Shown here piece by piece: positions 1 through 8,300 of a stretch of DNA of 64,000 bases. Position 1 is the first letter of the stretch, and each line of letters begins with the position of its first letter. This DNA comes from Bacteroidia bacterium (lineage in GTDB: Bacteria > Bacteroidota > Bacteroidia > SpSt-205): the NCBI GenBank assembly GCA_026003215.1, contig BPGV01000001.1, forward strand, positions 709,570 to 773,569, given 5' to 3'. Made by a program: the position numbers and the translations under genes. The notes beneath the pieces are model-generated. The model did not search any database. It was not told the origin of the DNA and was given only the letters and a program-made list of their open reading frames with translations.

Positions 1-796
1 TATTGGTTGCTCGTAAAGCTGGATACGCCCTTGTACCCGACGATGCGGATGTCATCGACGGCGAAGGAGGGAGTCTGATGCCATCAGCCGCCTCCCCCTT
101 GCCCTACTCTGCGCCAGACGGAAAGGCTATCCGGAACTGCGTGCTGGTCATAGGACAGCTGGTCGGCAGGCACGCCACCGCAGCCGAGTCCACCGCCCTT
201 GCGGGCTACACGGACGCAGTAGTTGTTCAGTAGCCAACTGGTTCATCGTATTAGCCTGGCAGTAGTGGAGGGCTCCCAAGCCACCACCCATGGCTGGTCC
301 GTAGGAGTAGATCCCAGTGTTGCGCCCCCGTCCGTGGACTGTATTCGGAAGCGCCATAATGCTAAAAAGGAGCCACTCAGGTCTCCACCATCCTTGCCCA
401 ATCATAGGTCAAACTGCACGACCACCGAGTCGTACGGATGCAAAGCGGCCCGGCCGGCAACGTTGATATCTTGGTCATGAGGTAGATGCGCTTGTGCGTT
501 GAATAGTCAAAACCGAGCCCCGTCGGGTCATCATAGCATGCGCCCGAGACCACTATCCAGCCGCTACGAACACAGCTGCCAGTTGCTCCCATCAGTACAG
601 ACCACAGTGTAGGCTCTTATCTGTCCCCCCACTTGTGCCACAACCGCAGTTAGGCGGCGTTACTCCTGCTTCTAACGGAGTAATGTGCCATCTATCCGCC
701 AGTGAGCTAATACCGACAAAGCATTAGGAACCTGATCGCCTGGTAGCCCAAACTGGGTACTCTCCAGCCGCAGCTTGTGAGACGACCCCAGTTGAG
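1..796 (-). pseudogene. Frameshifted 3' continuation of the PKD secreted protein
   Basis: No long ORF exists here, yet the minus strand carries pieces that continue the protein of 797-2281 in different frames. At about 404-454 one frame reads GRAALHPYDSVVVQFDL; at about 317-337 another reads STDGGAT; at about 135-150 FRIAF; and at about 3-68 SFAVDDIRIVGYKG. These follow the same order as blocks in the intact N-terminal domain of the same protein (STDGGTTW, LRIAF, VDNIRI), so this was a second copy of that domain. Several indels and stop codons separate the pieces. Either the gene has decayed or the sequence is poor at what may be a contig end; the window alone cannot tell. The true 3' end lies beyond base 1. 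Confidence 0.72.
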
Positions 797-2281
797 CTAA
801 TAAGTCGTACGTCGGCGCATCGCGTCAAAGTTCTGCGTATAGAATACGGTACTATCCACTGCGGCGGAGGCGCTCCCCCCGCAAGCGCAGGAGGCTGCGG
901 AGACGATTTGGCTGGTGGAGCTGGTGCCATCGGGCGTCTGCACCGTAAGGGTAATGGTGTAAGTGCCCGGCGTACTGAAGGTGACGGTGACGGGATTGGC
1001 GCTATTATTGGGCGAAAAAGTGACGCCTGCGGCGGGGGAGGCGGACCAGGTACGAGCGGTGAGGGGCTGTCCTTGGAGGTTACTTACATCTGTGAGGGTA
1101 ATCGTGGTAGGACTACCTGCGGGCGGGGTAGGACTGAGTGCACATACCCCTTTCGGCGTAGCATTGAAAGCGGCTTGGGGGGGACACGCTTGCACGGTGA
1201 TATAGGCGGTTTTGGTTTCTACATCGGTACCTGCGGCATTGGTGGCGGTGAGCTGCACCGTGTAGGTGCCGTTTGCAGTAAAGGTAACTTGGGGATTTGG
1301 ACTCGTAGCGCTGGTTCCCCCCGTGAAGCTCCAGCCTGTAGAGGGGGTGATTTGCCAGTTATATGAAGTGGGGAGGTTACAGGGGATTTGGGTAAGGTTC
1401 GTGAAGGTGACGGGTTGGTTTTTACAGACGGTGGTGGCGCTGGCGGTAAAGTCTGCGGTAGGCGGGGCCGCCGCCTCAATCCGAATATTATCTACGTTGA
1501 AGCCCGCGCTAAGGGTATAGTCGGCCGTGGTCATGGGGAGGCTGTTTTCGTTCCGCCAGCGGAAGGCAATACGGAGGTTCGGAATATTTTCGGCGCTGGC
1601 CGGGAGATTGAAGGTCAGCCGGATCCAGTTATTGCAGGTGCCGGCAGCGAAGTGATAAGCAAGCCAAACCGGCGTGGGAATGGTCTGCTGGATGTTGGGC
1701 ACAAGTACTTGCCAGGTGGTGCCGCCGTCGGTGCTATATAAAATAGAGGCATAGCTGCGCACACGGTCCCGGTCGCCCCCGAGGTAGAAGTCGGCCACGA
1801 GCCGTAGGCAAGTGCGGCCCGTGGTATTGATATTTTGGGTGAGGAAAGCGGTCTGGTCGGTATTGGCGTCGGCTCCGAAGCCTTGGTTAGACCAGGAGTA
1901 CTCATCGCCGTAGTCGGGGAGGTTCACGTAGCCGAGGACGGCCCCATCGCTATTGGCTCGGGCGGTGATGTGTAGGCTCCGGTTGACGGGACCGCCGTCG
2001 GTATAGGGGTTGGGGAGGTTGTTTGGGGCACTGCATTCGGCGCGATGCCCTCGGACGAAGTTACCGGAGCCGTCCAGCTCAGGGGTATTGGCGTCGTTGA
2101 TGACGAAGTAGTTATAGGCAGGGTCGTTCGTAACATAGGCGAGCGGTAGGCCGGCCGGCGTAGGACTGAAGGTCCAGCGCGCAGTAGCTCCGGCATCATC
2201 AAAGGTTTCTTTCCAGACCAGTACTTGGGCCATCCCCAACGAAAGCAAGCCAAGGAATATACGGGCACTTACGAGCCGCAT
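797..2281 (-). CDS. Secreted PKD-domain protein, 5' intact part of a broken gene
   Basis: The 494-aa reading frame begins with a signal peptide (MRLVSARIFLGLLSLGMAQ). An N-terminal domain of about 250 residues follows; it resembles MAM/jelly-roll-like adhesion domains and carries STDGGTTW, LRIAF and VDNIRI blocks. Two PKD-like domains then span roughly 275-365 and 366-465, each with the typical NGTYTVQLT or PGTYTITLT strand. The protein is probably exported and cell-surface or extracellular, perhaps a T9SS client whose sorting domain lies outside the window. The frame stops at 797 only because the coding sequence shifts; after VFYTQNFDAM a second copy of the N-terminal domain begins and is broken. 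Start ATG 2281 is fixed by the TACCTTTG box four bases upstream. No enzymatic motif is seen. Confidence 0.7.
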   Translation of the reverse strand: MRLVSARIFLGLLSLGMAQVLVWKETFDDAGATARWTFSPTPAGLPLAYVTNDPAYNYFVINDANTPELDGSGNFVRGHRAECSAPNNLPNPYTDGGPVNRSLHITARANSDGAVLGYVNLPDYGDEYSWSNQGFGADANTDQTAFLTQNINTTGRTCLRLVADFYLGGDRDRVRSYASILYSTDGGTTWQVLVPNIQQTIPTPVWLAYHFAAGTCNNWIRLTFNLPASAENIPNLRIAFRWRNENSLPMTTADYTLSAGFNVDNIRIEAAAPPTADFTASATTVCKNQPVTFTNLTQIPCNLPTSYNWQITPSTGWSFTGGTSATSPNPQVTFTANGTYTVQLTATNAAGTDVETKTAYITVQACPPQAAFNATPKGVCALSPTPPAGSPTTITLTDVSNLQGQPLTARTWSASPAAGVTFSPNNSANPVTVTFSTPGTYTITLTVQTPDGTSSTSQIVSAASCACGGSASAAVDSTVFYTQNFDAMRRRTTY

Positions 2282-2285
2282 AAGA

Positions 2286-2293
2286 CAAAGGTA
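2286..2293 (-). promoter_or_regulatory. -7 promoter element TACCTTTG for the PKD protein gene
   Basis: The Bacteroidota consensus TAnnTTTG ends 4 nt before the ATG at 2281, so the message would begin at or near the start codon. Confidence 0.7.
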
Positions 2294-2384
2294 AGGTAGA
2301 AAGTTGGATTTTACAAATCCATCATAGATAAGTAGCCAAGCATGGAGAGAAGGGTTAGGACGGCGGGTAGGGTCAAATGGATAA

Positions 2385-2419
2385 GGGGGCGGCTCACGCC
2401 TGCGGCGTGAGCCGCCCCC
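2385..2419 (-). terminator. 35-nt perfect hairpin after the PP2C gene
   Basis: A 16-bp perfect stem, GGGGGCGGCTCACGCC against its complement, closes a 3-nt loop. It starts 22 bp beyond the minus-strand stop at 2442 and is followed on that strand by TTATCC, so it most likely ends the FHA-PP2C operon. It has the same build as the hairpin at 20061-20095. Confidence 0.7.
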
Positions 2420-2441
2420 ATCGCCATAAAAACGTTCAACC

Positions 2442-3557
2442 CTACTCCCGAACTGTATCTCTGGCCGGAGGAACCTCCAGCGTATCTACACGCACAGAAC
2501 CCTTGGGGAGGGTATCTTTTTTCGGAGAGGGTTTAGGCTGAGAGCGCCGGACTGAAGGAGAGGCAGACGATGAAAAACGAACTTCCTCCGCAGGGGAAAT
2601 ATCCTCTATGGGAGCAGGCCCTTTGGGAGAAGGGTTAGCAACCGAGGAGTCCTGTCGAAGTAAGGTATCCCGCGGAAGGGGAAGGACAGACACCGAGGGC
2701 ATCCCCACTACAATATGCATGGCCCATCCCGCCAAGAACCCTGCCAAGATTAGGAGAATTCCTGCCAGTATGACCTTAGGGGTAGGGAGGGACGGCTCAA
2801 GCTTAGCTCCAGCACGCTCACAAGCAACCAGCACTGCCGTGATATTATCGTATCCTCCGGCATCTAATGCGGATTGGATGAGCAAACGCACCTTATCCGC
2901 CAGGGGCTTTCTTTCGGCAAGCCGTTGCCTAATCTCTTCTTCGGGCACCAACCCACTCAGGCCATCGGAACATAGCAGGAAAAGGTCATTTTTTTGCACA
3001 GGAAGGGGGAAGGTAGAAGCTTCTACCAGGGTAAAGCTTTGGGTAACTCCTAAGGAAAAAAGGAGCTGGTTACTCTGGGGGTGACCAAAGGCTGCCTCCG
3101 GAGAGATATGACCAGTATCCACCAGTAGCGAGACATAACTATGGTCATGGGTGAGCTGATAGAGGGTGCCTTCACGCAGGAGGTATAGGCGGGAGTCCCC
3201 CGTATGGGCCCACCAGGCTTCTCCGGCGGGAGTAAGGAGGAGGACTACAGCTGTGGTGCCCATGGACGGAGCCCCGTAGTGGCCATGGCCTGCCTGGAAA
3301 ATAGCCGCATGGGCATAGTGCAAAGCCCGACGCAACCAATACGATGGCTTATAGCGCTTATCGGCCCCAGCTAAAAACGCCTTTATGCGTTCCACCGCTA
3401 TTTGAGCGGCGATATCGCCAGCAGCATGGCCTCCCATCCCATCGCACACCACAAAGACTTCCCCCAGCGCACAAGAAAATACCGCATAACTATCTTCATT
3501 ATGGGCGCGGTGGTGCCCTACATGGCTCTCCGCCGCGTAGGAATACAGCTTGGTCAT
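2442..3557 (-). CDS. Membrane-anchored PP2C-family protein phosphatase
   Basis: This 371-aa protein is a metal-dependent Ser/Thr phosphatase of the PPM/PP2C family. The canonical motifs are in order: HRAHNEDS near the N-terminus, CDGMGGHAAGD (metal-binding Asp), WAHTGDSRLYL, CSDGLSG and GGYDNITAVLV. The catalytic domain covers about residues 1-250. One transmembrane helix follows (about 263-286, ILAGILLILAGFLAGW), then a Ser/Pro-rich tail of about 85 residues, which would place the catalytic domain in the cytoplasm. Its start overlaps the stop of the upstream vWA-FHA gene by 4 bp, so the two are translationally linked. It would remove phosphates from the phosphothreonine sites that the neighbouring FHA domains read; no kinase gene is in this window. 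Confidence 0.93.
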   Translation of the reverse strand: MTKLYSYAAESHVGHHRAHNEDSYAVFSCALGEVFVVCDGMGGHAAGDIAAQIAVERIKAFLAGADKRYKPSYWLRRALHYAHAAIFQAGHGHYGAPSMGTTAVVLLLTPAGEAWWAHTGDSRLYLLREGTLYQLTHDHSYVSLLVDTGHISPEAAFGHPQSNQLLFSLGVTQSFTLVEASTFPLPVQKNDLFLLCSDGLSGLVPEEEIRQRLAERKPLADKVRLLIQSALDAGGYDNITAVLVACERAGAKLEPSLPTPKVILAGILLILAGFLAGWAMHIVVGMPSVSVLPLPRDTLLRQDSSVANPSPKGPAPIEDISPAEEVRFSSSASPSVRRSQPKPSPKKDTLPKGSVRVDTLEVPPARDTVRE

Positions 3558-4723
3558 CCTACCACCTGCACAATAATAGCTCCCAATCGTATTTTATCGC
3601 CTGTCCGAATAGGATATTGGGTGATTCGCTGCTCATTCACAAAAGTTCCGTTGGTACTGCCTAAATCTTGCACATACCACTGGGAACCTTGCAGGAAGAG
3701 GCGCGCATGTCTGGATGAGACCGTAGGGTCTTGTATCACGAGGGTATTATCTGGCGCGCGCCCTATCGTAATAGGAGCTGTGGAAGGAGAGAGACGGACT
3801 TCCTGCTGCGTATGCGGGTAAAAAACCACGAATCGGCTGAGGGTAAGCGCAGGTGGAGCGGGGGGAGGCGGCGGCGCACTCGTCGGGACAGAAGCTGGAG
3901 CAGCATCTGCGGTCGTCTGCGCAGCCTGAGTCTTCTTTCCTCCGCTAAATAGCCATAGGGCCCCTAAAAGCAACACCGCCCCTCCCACAAACCATACCCA
4001 TATAGGGATCTCTTCCTGAGCGGTAGACTTAGCGGGCTCAGGGGTAACCGAATCCTCCTTCTGAACGGCAGCCTTGCCCTCCTTAGGAGAAGCCTCAGAA
4101 ACCCCATTCTGCAAAGCCTCCTGCCAAACCCGCAGCACAAATGCACGCAACGGCCCTAACGACTCAGACGGCCGAGAAGGGTCGGCTAAAAAATACTGTT
4201 TTTTCCCTTCATATACCCCGACTAACTCCTTAAGGGAGCCCTGTACCTCTGTGTTATTTGTAAGCCATCCGACAGATACGATGTAGAGCGTACTCCCTTG
4301 GTTTTCCGCCAAACGGCGAATCTCTTGGAGAGAGGGCTTATTCCCGGTTTGGCGCCCCGAAGCAAATACTAAAACAGGGACGCCTTCATAGCGCTGAATA
4401 GCTTCTTCTATGGCAGAGAGCAGATGAACCGTATGGATAGAGTCGCATACAGACCGAATGTTTCTCACGAGTGTTTGGCAGGTGCCAATTTCAGCAAGGG
4501 GTACGGTGGGAGTAGTAAGCCAAGAAATGGTTCGGCCCCCCCGTATGCGGGAAAAAGTACCGATGGCTACAGCTCCTTGTTCCTGGCCACATAAAGCGGC
4601 GAGGGCCGAACGGGCCAACTCCACCGGTTGCCCACAGGTAAGGTGACTGGTTTCTACAAGTACCACCAAATCCGGGCGGGTTTGCGCCCACAGCCACACT
4701 ATGCTCAGCAGTAGCCACCGCAT
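3554..4723 (-). CDS. vWA-like / transmembrane / FHA signalling protein
   Basis: The 389-aa protein has a short signal peptide (MRWLLLSIVWLWAQ), a von Willebrand A-like domain (about 18-200), one transmembrane helix (about 239-259), a Pro/Ala linker and a C-terminal FHA domain (about 318-389). The FHA hallmarks are clear: TIGRAPDN, SSRHA and GSTNGTFVN. The vWA metal site is degenerate (VETSHL instead of DxSxS), so metal binding is doubtful. The inferred topology puts the vWA-like part outside the membrane and the phosphothreonine-reading FHA part in the cytoplasm. A KTQ site just after the helix matches the repeated KTQ/RTQ sites of the upstream gene. It lies 3 bp after the 4727-5263 gene and overlaps the phosphatase gene, so it is the middle gene of an operon. 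Confidence 0.85.
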   Translation of the reverse strand: MRWLLLSIVWLWAQTRPDLVVLVETSHLTCGQPVELARSALAALCGQEQGAVAIGTFSRIRGGRTISWLTTPTVPLAEIGTCQTLVRNIRSVCDSIHTVHLLSAIEEAIQRYEGVPVLVFASGRQTGNKPSLQEIRRLAENQGSTLYIVSVGWLTNNTEVQGSLKELVGVYEGKKQYFLADPSRPSESLGPLRAFVLRVWQEALQNGVSEASPKEGKAAVQKEDSVTPEPAKSTAQEEIPIWVWFVGGAVLLLGALWLFSGGKKTQAAQTTADAAPASVPTSAPPPPPAPPALTLSRFVVFYPHTQQEVRLSPSTAPITIGRAPDNTLVIQDPTVSSRHARLFLQGSQWYVQDLGSTNGTFVNEQRITQYPIRTGDKIRLGAIIVQVVG

Positions 4724-4726
4724 AGA

Positions 4727-5263
4727 TTACACCGTTCGAAAACGCAGTTCCGTCTCTCCAATGCGTAAAGTGTCGCCATCCTTCAGCTCGCCTTCGTTGA
4801 CCATCTGCCCGTTGAGGAAGGTGCCATTCGTAGAAAGCTCATCCCGAAAAAGAAACTGCCCTGCTCGGTACAAAATAGTAAGGTGATGCGCTGAAACGCC
4901 AGGGTCATTCAAAACGATATCCATATTTGGGCCAGAGCCTATGAGATTGCGCCCCTCGTATAAGCGGAAATCCACGCCATTCGGGTGCAAGGTAAAGCTC
5001 ACGAGCCATCCCACCAGCTTACGATTCTGGGGGGCCTGCCGGGCAGCCGGGGAAACCCCATGCCCTTGATATACCTGCGTACGCAGCGGGTCAAAGCCCC
5101 CTCCTTGTGGGTTCATGCCCCCCATGACTTGGGTCTTCTTAGGGTCAAAGTCCCCCCCCCCTGAGGAAGGAGAAGGCGTCGGCCCCATAAACTGCGTACG
5201 TTGCAGGTCACCCCCCGCCGGAGAAAAAGGCTGCGTCTTATTCGGGTCAAAATCCCCGCTCAT
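4727..5263 (-). CDS. FHA-domain protein with four N-terminal K/R-T-Q repeats
   Basis: The 178-aa soluble protein has a glycine-rich N-terminal half and a C-terminal FHA domain (about 95-178; LIGSGPNMD, VSAHHL, STNGTFLNG, DGDTLRIG). The N-terminal half repeats a short module around FDPxKTQ: Thr10 (KTQP), Thr23 (RTQF), Thr44 (KTQV) and Thr62 (RTQV). In known FHA regulators such as GarA, an N-terminal phosphothreonine is bound by an FHA domain; by analogy these four threonines are likely kinase targets and FHA ligands. That role is inference. It is the first gene of the operon with the vWA-FHA protein and PP2C phosphatase. The ATG at 5263 is supported by TAGGTTTG four bases upstream. Confidence 0.88.
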   Translation of the reverse strand: MSGDFDPNKTQPFSPAGGDLQRTQFMGPTPSPSSGGGDFDPKKTQVMGGMNPQGGGFDPLRTQVYQGHGVSPAARQAPQNRKLVGWLVSFTLHPNGVDFRLYEGRNLIGSGPNMDIVLNDPGVSAHHLTILYRAGQFLFRDELSTNGTFLNGQMVNEGELKDGDTLRIGETELRFRTV

Positions 5264-5267
5264 AATG

Positions 5268-5275
5268 CAAACCTA
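5268..5275 (-). promoter_or_regulatory. -7 element TAGGTTTG for the FHA/PP2C operon
   Basis: The TAnnTTTG box ends 4 nt before the ATG at 5263. The divergent cusA-like box lies about 40 bp away. Confidence 0.65.
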
Positions 5276-5315
5276 CGGAATATTTTGTGTAGAGGCCTCC
5301 TCTTTTGAAACACGT

Positions 5316-5323
5316 TACCTTTG
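5316..5323 (+). promoter_or_regulatory. -7 element TACCTTTG for the CzcA/CusA pump
   Basis: The box lies inside the longer reading frame given by the ORF track and 5 nt before an internal ATG at 5329. It argues that translation starts at 5329 rather than 5305. Confidence 0.65.
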
Positions 5324-5328
5324 ACCCC

Positions 5329-8300
5329 ATGTGGGAGAGGCTCCTGCGGCTGAGTGTCCGTTCTACCCCTTTTAGCTTAGGAACTTTGCTCATACTGCTC
5401 CTTATAGGGTTGTACGGTGTGCTCCATGTGCAGATTGATGCAGTACCTGACATTACCAACAACCAAGTCCAAGTGTATGCCTACGCCCCGGGCTACTCAG
5501 CCGCCGAAGTAGAGCTTTTAGTCACCCGCCCCTTAGAAGCAGCCCTGGCCACTGTGCCCGAAAGAATAGAGTGGCGTTCTATCTCGCGGATGGGGCTATG
5601 TGTGATCACGATAGTTTTTGGCGATGAAGTGGATATCCACCGGGCCCGCGCCCAGATTTTAGAGCGGTTATTCGCTGTGCAGAATCAGCTCCCGCCGGGG
5701 GTTCAGCCAGAGATAGGGCCTCTCAGTACAGGACTAAGCGAGGCTTTTCAATATACCCTCAAGCCAGCGGTACCTGTCTCTCTGATGGAGCTGAGGGCTA
5801 TCCAAGACTGGCTTGTACGGCGGGCGCTTTTAGAGACCCCCGGGGTGGCAGACATTAGTAGTTTTGGCGGGTATGTTCGCCGCTGGGAAATCCATCTCAG
5901 ACTCGAAGCCCTAGCCCGCTACCAGCTCACCCTTACCGATATAGAAACAGCCCTGCAAACCGCCAATCAGCTGATTGGCGGCGGGTACATAGAAAAAAGC
6001 GCCGGCACCTTAGCGCTACGAGCAGAGGGGCTTTGGCGTTCACCCCAAGATATCTTGGAGACCGTAGTGGCAGAACGCAACGGCCGGCCCATCCGTATCG
6101 CAGACCTCGGTACCGTGGAAGAGGGGTATTTGCCTCGCTACGGAGCCCTCCTGCGCGACACCACCGGCGAAGCCGTAGGCGGAATCGTCCTCGTACGCAA
6201 AGGCGAAAATACCGCCGAAGTCGTACGCCGTCTCAAAGAAAAAATCGCCACCTTAGAACCGACCCTGCCCTACGGCATCCGAATACAACCTTTTTTAGAC
6301 CGAGAAGACCTGATTACACGGCTTCTCCATACCGTCACGGCCAACCTTGCCAAAGCCGCCCTTATTGTGATTGCATTGCTGACATTTCTTTTAGGGAGCT
6401 GGCGGGCCGGCCTGGTCGTAGGGGCTGTCATACCCCTGGCTATGGCGTTTGCGCTGGGTCTTATGAGCCTCACTGGCGTCTCAGCCAACCTCATGAGCTT
6501 AGGCGCGATTGACTTTGGCTTGATTGTAGATGGAACCGTCATCTTGGTAGAAGCCGTACTCGTGCGGCTCCCTTATATCCCTGACCGCCTCCAAGCCGCC
6601 GAAGAAGGTGCCATCCATATCCGCAAGGCCAGCCTCTTCGGCGAACTGGTGGTACTCTCCGTATATCTCCCCCTCCTGCTGCTGAGCGGTATTGAAGGGC
6701 GCATGTTTCGGCCAATGGTGCTCACGATGATGTTTGCCTTGCTGGGAGCGCTTATCCTTTCCTTGACTTTCGTCCCGTGGGCCAGCGCACGACTCCTGCG
6801 ACCCGGCACTTTCCCGCTCTCGGAACGGTTTACGGAGGCCCTACGCTTTAGGACAGCTCAGCTTTTCCGGTGGAGCGCGCAAAAACCCGTATGGGCTTTC
6901 TTAGGATGGGCAGCCCTGGTAGGTGGCGGCACCTGGGCCTTCTTTACTGCCGAAACGATATTCCTCCCTGAGCTGGATGAAGGCGCCTTTGCTGTAGAAA
7001 CACGCCTCCCCTTAGGCAGTACTCTCTCCCAAACCTTACATACCTGCAAAGAAATCCACCGTCTCCTCCTTGAGCATTTTCCCAAGAGCTTTTCCCAAGC
7101 CGTAGCCAAAATCGGCACCTCCGAAATACCCATGGACCCCATGTTTGTAGAAAGCGCCGACCTCATCCTCGTATGGCATCCCCAAAATCCCCTTCCTCGG
7201 CCAATTTTGGCGGATAGCCTCAAGGCTCTCATCCAAGCCCATCTACCCGGCGTTTTTATCGGTGTGCAACAGCCTATACAGATGCGGTTTAATGAACTTT
7301 TAGCAGGGGCGAGAACCGATATTCTTTTGCGTTTGATGGGGCCAGACTTAGACACACTGGCTGTATGGGGCGAAAGAATAGCCCACCTTTGTGAAGGGAT
7401 ACCGGGCGTGGCCGACCTGTCTCGGCCCCTCTTTTTTGGGGCACGTCAGCTTGTCATCCGCTGGAGGCCCGAAGCCCTCGCCTTTTATGGGGTGAGCTTA
7501 GCAGAAGCCCAACGCTGGGTACAAGCTTATCAAGCTGGCCTTCCTTTGCGCCCCCTGTATCAAGAAGCTCGGCGGGTGCCTACCGCACTACGCCTCGCTC
7601 AACAAAGCCTCCCCACCGATATAGCTCAACTGACCCTACCTACCCCAAAAAGTGGATGGGTACCCCTTGGTCAAGTGGCTACCCTCGCTTACGTCCCCGC
7701 TTATAACGAGATACCTCATGCCGAGAGCGAGCGTACCTACGCTATCGGGATAAATGTGCGCGGACGAGGGGCCGTCTCAGTAGTGCAGGATATTCAGAGA
7801 CGCTTAGCTACCCTAAGCCTCCCTTCGGGTTATCGCATCAGTTATGGCGGGCAGTGGACCCACTACCAAGCCGCCCGAGAACGACTCCTATGGGTAGTAC
7901 CCCTCACTATCGCCCTGATTGCCGCCCTCCTGTATGCCACCGTATCCCACACCGAAGCCCTGATTTTTATTCTGCTCATATCTCTATCGGCGCCTGCGGG
8001 GGGTATGCTGGCTCTTACCTTGCGGGGTATGCCCTTTAGCCTGTCGGCAGCTATCGGACTTATCAGCGTGTATGGGCTGGCTACCTTAAATGGTACCGTA
8101 CTGCTGAATCGCTTTTATGCATTGCGCCGCGCAGGATATGGCGCCCTGCGGAGCTTACGCTACGCCCTGGAGGAAAGAACCCGGCCTATCATCGCTACGA
8201 CCTTGGTAGCTGTGGCAGGGCTTTTCCCTATGGCCTTTTCTATGCAGGCTGGCGCCGAAGTCCAACGCCCCTTCGCTACCACTATCGTAGGTGGTCTCCT

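Noticed and set aside
3-592. Small ORFs on both strands at the left edge (3-233, 148-405, 223-480, 377-592)
   Set aside because: They are frame fragments of the broken PKD protein or chance frames; none has a promoter box or an independent start.
908-1741. Plus-strand frames of 117-152 codons inside the PKD gene
   Set aside because: They are glycine/arginine-rich shadows of the threonine/proline-rich minus-strand gene.
6033-6512. A 159-codon frame inside the CzcA/CusA gene
   Set aside because: Arg/Pro-rich shadow in another frame of a clearly coding RND transporter.
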